From NCBI GenBank assembly GCA_027919835.1, contig JANVFP010000013.1, forward strand, positions 620,001-684,000: DNA of 64,000 nucleotides, written 5' to 3'. Below the pieces are notes generated by a model that was not told where the DNA came from, made no database searches, and saw only the letters and a list, made by a program, of their open reading frames with translations. Shown here in pieces: positions 59,103 to 64,000 of the stretch (within the stretch, counting starts at the first letter, position 1; each line of letters begins with the position of its first letter). The DNA is from Lentinula raphanica (lineage: Eukaryota; Basidiomycota; Agaricomycetes; Agaricales; Omphalotaceae). Both the position numbers and the translations under genes were made by a program.

Positions 59103-62100
59103 TCATTGCAATACGTCTGCGACCATCTCGAGAATCTCTCTCGTGCTCTTGCCATTATTCTTCAAATCCTTCGCTATCGCCGGCCAGACAATTCCATGAT
59201 GTGGCTCAGCAGCCACACATTTCACCCTAACCTCTTCGCGGTGTTCCTACCATTGGCACTCGTCAGAGATAAGACTCCGGAGACCTTTTCAAAAAAAAAA
59301 CACACCTCGGTTCCATGCTGCCTCTCAAACTTCAACCACCATCCCCACAGATCACCATTATCCGCACCGGTCTCCACTGAATCATCAGGCCTTGGTGGAA
59401 CAGCTCGCTCGAACCACTGTCTCGCCCTCTCAATCTTTCGCTCTGCCCAGAACAACCGCGCAACGGTACAGATGACCAGCGGGTTGTCGTTCGTCTTCTT
59501 CAGTGCGTCAAGTGCACGCGTCTTTCGCTGCGGACGAGGTTCCAGCCAGATGGACATCGTCCACAAGAGACCCGAGGAAGGACAATCTTGTAACCCACGA
59601 GCAAGCATGGCTTTTGCCTGTGCAGCGCCACCGGAACGTTCTTCGACACCTACAGCTTCGGCCCAGATAAGTTCGTTGGAAGGGTTGACTTGACGAGCTT
59701 TGTCGAGTAGAGCTCGGGCCTTAATACTCTTTCCATCGGCTTCTTCAAGCCGACTTGCCAGGATCCACAAGGTCGGCTCTTTGGGGCATGCCTTGTATCC
59801 TGCAGCATAGGACGAGCGTGCAGCTGGGAAGTTATTCTGAGACTGATATATTTGGCCTTGTATCATGTATAACTTGGAAAACTTCGGGAATTTTTTCAGT
59901 GCGGTGGACAAAGTTTCCAATGCAGCATCGAGTTGACCTTGCTGTCGTTCAAAGGTAGCTGATTTCATCCAGATCTGTACGTGAGGTCAGTAAGGCTCAA
60001 AGAGAAAGATGAAAATCGGGGTACCCTTTCAGTGTCAGCAGTACTGCGTGCTCGAATCAACAGCTCCCTTGCGACGTCAAGGTGTCCATTTTCTGCCTCC
60101 AGTTTCACTGCAGCCAACCAGATCTTTTCGCTCTCCTTGTTGGCATCAAAGGCCGTAGCAAGTACGTCCCTCGCGCCTTGAACGTTTCCGGACATCCACC
60201 TTTCTTTGGCAGCCATAAGCCAAAGAACTTCTGCCTGAGGACAATGTTTGACGGCCTCAGTAAGAATAGCGTCCAAGCTCTCGCTAGTCCCATGAGCCTT
60301 CTCCAACCCAGCCGCTCGTATCCACAGATTCTTCTTGTCAGGAAAGACCTTCAACGCATACGCCAACACCGCGCGCGCCGTTCCGACCATGTTTCTACTC
60401 AATGCGCCCTCAGCATCATCGATCCAAGTTTCCAAACGATCTTCTTCTTCAATGTCCATCGCAATCGTAGCCTTAACGATAGCTTCGCATGTCAATCGAC
60501 TACCTTGGGTTTCGCATTTTTCAGCTTCTTTCAACCATTGTTCCCTGGTCAATAGCACGCCATGCTTCCGGAGTTCTCGAACACCAGCCTCGATTGTTTT
60601 ATCTACCAAGTCCAACGCCTTCTTCTTCTCAGCTTCTGTCTTCTCAGCACCAAGCATCGATGCTTCTTGTTCCAAGAGTCTACCGGCTGCTATCCAGATT
60701 TCATGGGAGGTAGGTATTGCTTTACGTGCTTTGTTGAGCACAGCTTTGGCTTTGTCGAGAGTTTCCAGTTGGGCCAGAGCAAGCCACAGTTCGACAGATA
60801 ACGGGATGACTTCCACTGCGCGGGATAAGAGCACTCGAGCATCAGATGCAGAAGTCTCGAGATTGACGGTTTCCTTCCAGAGTCGGACAGAGTTTGGTAT
60901 ATGCTCCAGAGCTGTGAAATGAAAGATGAGCAAGGGTAAGTGATTTCCTGAGTATAACATACGTACCCTTCCGAAGCACCCGTCGTTTTGCTTTGACATC
61001 ATTTTCTAGGTCCGCTGCTGCGAGCCAGATCTTCACGCTTTGACCGACGTGTTGAACAGCATTCGCGAATATGACTTTGGCATCGTCTTTATTCTAACAG
61101 AAGATTGATTAGCACGGGCTAAGGTTGGGTAGAAAAGAGGAGCGTACATGTAACCGAGCAGCTTCTAGCCAAACGTCTTCGTTCTTTGGACATTGTTCAC
61201 ATCCTTGCTTGATAAGCTTCCGTGCAGCTACCATCCGACCTGCATGTTCTTCCAAACAAGCAGCAGCAATCCAGCCAGGTGCATGTTTCGGATTGGATTT
61301 GATGAGTGAGTCAAAGAGCATACGTGCTCGTTTGATGTCACCAATTTCGGCATCAGATTTGAGAACAACGCTGTTGAGGGATGTGAGATATCCTTTCGGG
61401 TCTATAGAGGTCGATAAACCAGAGGAAGTCGATGTGCCAGATACCTATATAGTTAGATTATGGGTTAACCATTATGATACAAGGACAGCACGAAAATAAT
61501 CACTTGGTCAAGTTTGAGTGATAATATCTTGTCTCTTGCTTGACCTATTTCGACAAAGTTCGTAGGACCCGCTTCAGCAGGTGTCACGAGTCCTCCGGTC
61601 TATGAAAGCACATTGAATCGTGAGTCACCTGAAAATCGTCAATGGATACGTGTACGCACCTGTTGCTGCATTGGATCCAATGAATTCTCATACTCTCCCC
61701 TAGAACGATCCCCAACAAGAATACTATCAGAAACAGCATAAGTCCTCTCATATTTTGGACGCTTCCGTTTCGTCAGATTTCCCACTTCTGGAATACTCTG
61801 CCATTCCTCATCTGTGACGGAGGACAGCCCTCGCTTCAGATCAGCAAACTGTTGTTGGATTTTTGGTCGTTCGGCACGGTGTTTTGCTAGTTGCGCTTGC
61901 TCCTGAGCCTCCCTGACGATTGGAAAGAAATATGAAAAGCATGTTGGACAAGAAACGCTCAACTAACCAGAAAGCACACACCTGCGTGCCTTGCGTCTTG
62001 CGTCCATAGCTGCGTCTACTGCTTCGTAGATTTTGTCTGCTTCCTCATCGTCCTGTTCATATGCAGTTCCCGCGAAAAGACCGTATTCATTATCTGGGTC

Positions 62101-62413
62101 TTGAAACTGTTCCGGATCGACTTCTGTGTCTTCACCTCGTCTAGCCTGAGCTTCACTGGATTATGGCTACATCAGTTGGGAGCATGTAGGTAGTAGTGGT
62201 GATTGCGCACGCTATGACTTCTGCTGAGGGACCCTCTCGGGCGGGACCGATATCCGATCGAGTGGTGAAACCAGAAGCACTGAGAGAGATAGATGTCAGA
62301 TGAGGACGGTCTCAAGAACAAAACAGCACTAACCCACGACCGAGACCAGCGACATAAGATGCTGGTGCTGGCATTGACAAGAATGCCAGCTTATTTGGCT
62401 TGTTGGATGCCAT
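59103..62413 (-). CDS. PRP6/Prp1 pre-mRNA splicing factor (U4/U6.U5 tri-snRNP)
   Basis: Scaffold of the tri-snRNP. Start 62413: MASNKPNKLAFLSMPAPASY with YVAGLGRG, the PRP1 N-terminal domain. Further exons give FQDPDNEYGLFAG-like wording and EADKIYEAVDAAMDARRKAR, then SSVTDEEWQSIPEVGNLTKR and KRPKYERTYAVSDSIL. The rest is a solenoid of HAT/TPR repeats (HAPGWIAAACLEEHAGRMVA, CPKNEDVWLEAARLH, IPLSVELWLALAQLE, DKKNLWIRAAGLEKAHGTSE, EKIWLAAVKLEAENGHLDVA, FPKFSKLYMIQGQIYQSQNN, WWLKFERQHGTE). The last exon, after an intron with a T-rich start near 59305, gives CVAAEPHHGIVWPAIAKDL and ends TREILEMVADVLQ. Motif order matches full-length PRP6. Confidence 0.93.
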
Positions 62414-62543
62414 TGTTGCAGAATGACAAAGTCAAGAGTTGAAAAAGGCTGGTGGTGGAAAGCGACAAGTTCCAATTACTGTGGGAAAATTGGAAATCTA
62501 TTCAAATTTGACCGGCGGCAAAATTTTCGACTCTTCCTCCTTG
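62414..62543. promoter_or_regulatory. Shared divergent promoter of PRP6 and KRE33 genes
   Basis: Only 130 bp separate the two start codons, so both genes must draw 5' leaders and promoter elements from this stretch. No TATA box is evident. Confidence 0.5.
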
Positions 62544-64000
62544 ATGCGCAAACAACTTGACCCTCGGATTCCTATCCTCGTTCAAAACAATGTTACTAAA
62601 AACCATCGCTCATTTATTGTGCTCGTAGGAGACAAAGGCAGAGATCAGATCGTCAACTTGCACTTTTTGCTTTCTCAAGCGAGAGTCAGTGCTCGACCTT
62701 CCGTCTTATGGTGCTACAAGAAAGATTTGGGTTTTACTACGTGAATCAAATATCCTATCCAAAACATCATCTCATCGCTAACATACACATAACAGACATC
62801 GTAAAAAACGAGAAGCCAAGATCAAACGGGATGTCAAACGCGGAATTCGCGAACCTAATGACCAAGATCCATTCGAAATCTTCGTCACTGTCACCGACAT
62901 TCGCTACACATACTACAAGGAGTCTCACAAAATCCTAGGCCACACATATGGCATGCTCGTTTTGCAGGACTTTGAAGCTCTCACTCCGAATCTCCTCGCG
63001 AGAACTGTGGAAACTGTAGAAGGAGGAGGGCTGATCGTCCTACTGTTGAAGAGTATGAGCAGTCTGAGGCAACTGTATACTATGACCATGGATGTTCATT
63101 CCAGATACAGGACAGAATCCAGTGGTGAAGTCAAACCACGGTTCAATGAAAGATTCATCCTTTCTCTTGCTGCATGTCCGGACTGTCTGTTCCTCGACGA
63201 TGAACTGAATGTGCTTCCCTTGTCAAAAGGGAAAGATATAGAGCCACTACCGGAGCAGAACGGAAAAGGGACAAATAAAAGTAAAGAGGACGCAGAACTT
63301 AAAGAACTCGAAAGCTCCCTAGAAGGTACCGTTCCCGCAGGCCCCTTGGTCGCTTTGGCAAAAACCACAGATCAAGCACGAGCATTACTCACATTCGTCA
63401 ACACTTTGATCTCAACCCCCGATCCCTCGTCTTCTTCAAATCCCTCCTCCTCCTCTTCACTTTCCTCAGCCCTTAACACTACAACGACACTACTCGCCGC
63501 CCGAGGTCGAGGTAAATCCTCCGCACTAGGTCTCGCATTAGCCGCAGCCGTGCACGCAGGATACGCCAACATATTCGTCACCTCTCCAGCTCCGGACAAT
63601 CTACAAACCGCGTGGGAGTTCTTATTCAAGGGTCTCGATGCACTTGGTTGGGAAGAGCATCTAGATTATGATATTCTCCAGGCCGCGCACGATCTTCCAT
63701 CGTTTGGCAACGGTGCGGACGAAACCGCAGAAGCTGCTCCAGGATCGAGCAAAGGCGACGGAGGAAAGAAACCTATCGTCCGAGTGAACATCTTCCGTAA
63801 TCCCACTCATCGGCAGACAATTCAATACATCGATCCTCGCGATGCTCATGTTCTCGGTCAAGCGGAGCTTCTCATCATCGACGAAGCCGCCGCTATCCCA
63901 CTTCCTGTCGTACGCAACCTACTTGGTCCGGCGATGGCTAAAGGTGGAGCCTCTGCCGGTGGTTATGCTGTTTGGCTAGCAAGTACTGTGAATGGATACG
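62544..64000 (+). CDS. RNA cytidine acetyltransferase (KRE33/NAT10), 3' end outside window
   Basis: Makes N4-acetylcytidine in 18S rRNA and, with Tan1/THUMPD1, in tRNA-Ser and tRNA-Leu; needed for small-subunit maturation in the nucleolus. Exon 1 (62544..62740) starts MRKQLDPRIPILVQN and has SFIVLVGDKGRDQIVNLHF and VLWCYKKDLGF. After an intron (62741-62795) exon 2 runs open to the edge: HRKKREAKIKRDVKRG, DPFEIFVTVTDIRYTYY, LQDFEALTPNLLARTVET, MTMDVHSRYRTE, a P-loop in LLAARGRGKSSALGLALA and a DEAA box in ELLIIDEAAAIPLPVV. The segment after LLGP (AMAKGGASAGG) is longer than usual before YAVWLASTVNG. The tRNA-binding and acetyltransferase domains lie beyond 64000. Confidence 0.95.

Noticed and set aside
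59106..60922. Long forward frames of 150-195 codons opposite the PRP6 gene
   Set aside because: They are complements of PRP6 exons; the minus strand has clear HAT/TPR repeats and splice-consistent phases, the plus strand has no motif.

Overview
The window is nuclear DNA of a filamentous basidiomycete, most likely an Agaricomycete (mushroom-forming fungus). Genes are dense and lie on both strands. They are cut by many short introns of about 45-75 nt, mostly GT-AG. The gene set fits: F-box proteins, GH47 and GH2 glycosidases, a CDCA7-type zinc finger, a fungal complex I 21 kDa subunit and a chromovirus-type LTR retrotransposon. Many exons are too short to stand out as open frames, so several genes were rebuilt by joining exons whose phases agree. 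Exon borders are inferences from sequence, not from transcripts.

Layout. 1-13.6 kb: 3'-truncated QTRT2-like gene (minus), an F-box relic, a single-pass membrane protein (minus), a 532-bp Harbinger/Tourist-like MITE, a GH47 mannosidase (minus), ERV1 (plus), a secreted protein of unknown function (plus), an F-box protein (plus) and a small J-protein (plus). 13.6-18.1 kb: OHCU decarboxylase and GH2 beta-mannosidase (both minus), then the first copy of a 123-bp repeat. 18.1-31.7 kb is repeat-rich: a roughly 2-kb T/C-rich array that starts as an ordered 19-bp minisatellite, then a complete 8.8-kb Ty3/gypsy chromovirus with identical-looking 319-bp LTRs and a 5-bp target duplication, then a patchwork of short repeats that includes the second 123-bp copy. 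31.7-37.4 kb: a long protein with two zf-4CxxC_R1 domains (minus) and a ZIP transporter (minus). 37.4-40.1 kb: gene-poor, with decayed membrane-protein coding. 40.1-49.2 kb: CDK7/Kin28-like kinase (plus), a nucleoporin-like protein with three RanBP2 zinc fingers (minus), complex I 21 kDa subunit (plus), and two intron-containing tRNA-Gln(UUG) genes on either side of a Ser-rich single-pass membrane protein (minus). 49.7-64 kb: UFD4/TRIP12 HECT ligase, class-III aminotransferase and PRP6 splicing factor (all minus), then a KRE33/NAT10 acetyltransferase (plus) that runs off the right edge.

The host genes are mostly housekeeping: tRNA modification, splicing, rRNA acetylation, TFIIH, ubiquitin ligation, glycan trimming, zinc uptake, mitochondrial disulfide relay and respiration. 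They do not form one pathway. The most distinctive content is the mobile and repeat DNA (a young chromovirus with a possible intron in gag and a long C-terminal extension, a MITE, exact repeat copies, a decaying minisatellite) and the tandem-zinc-finger CDCA7-like gene.
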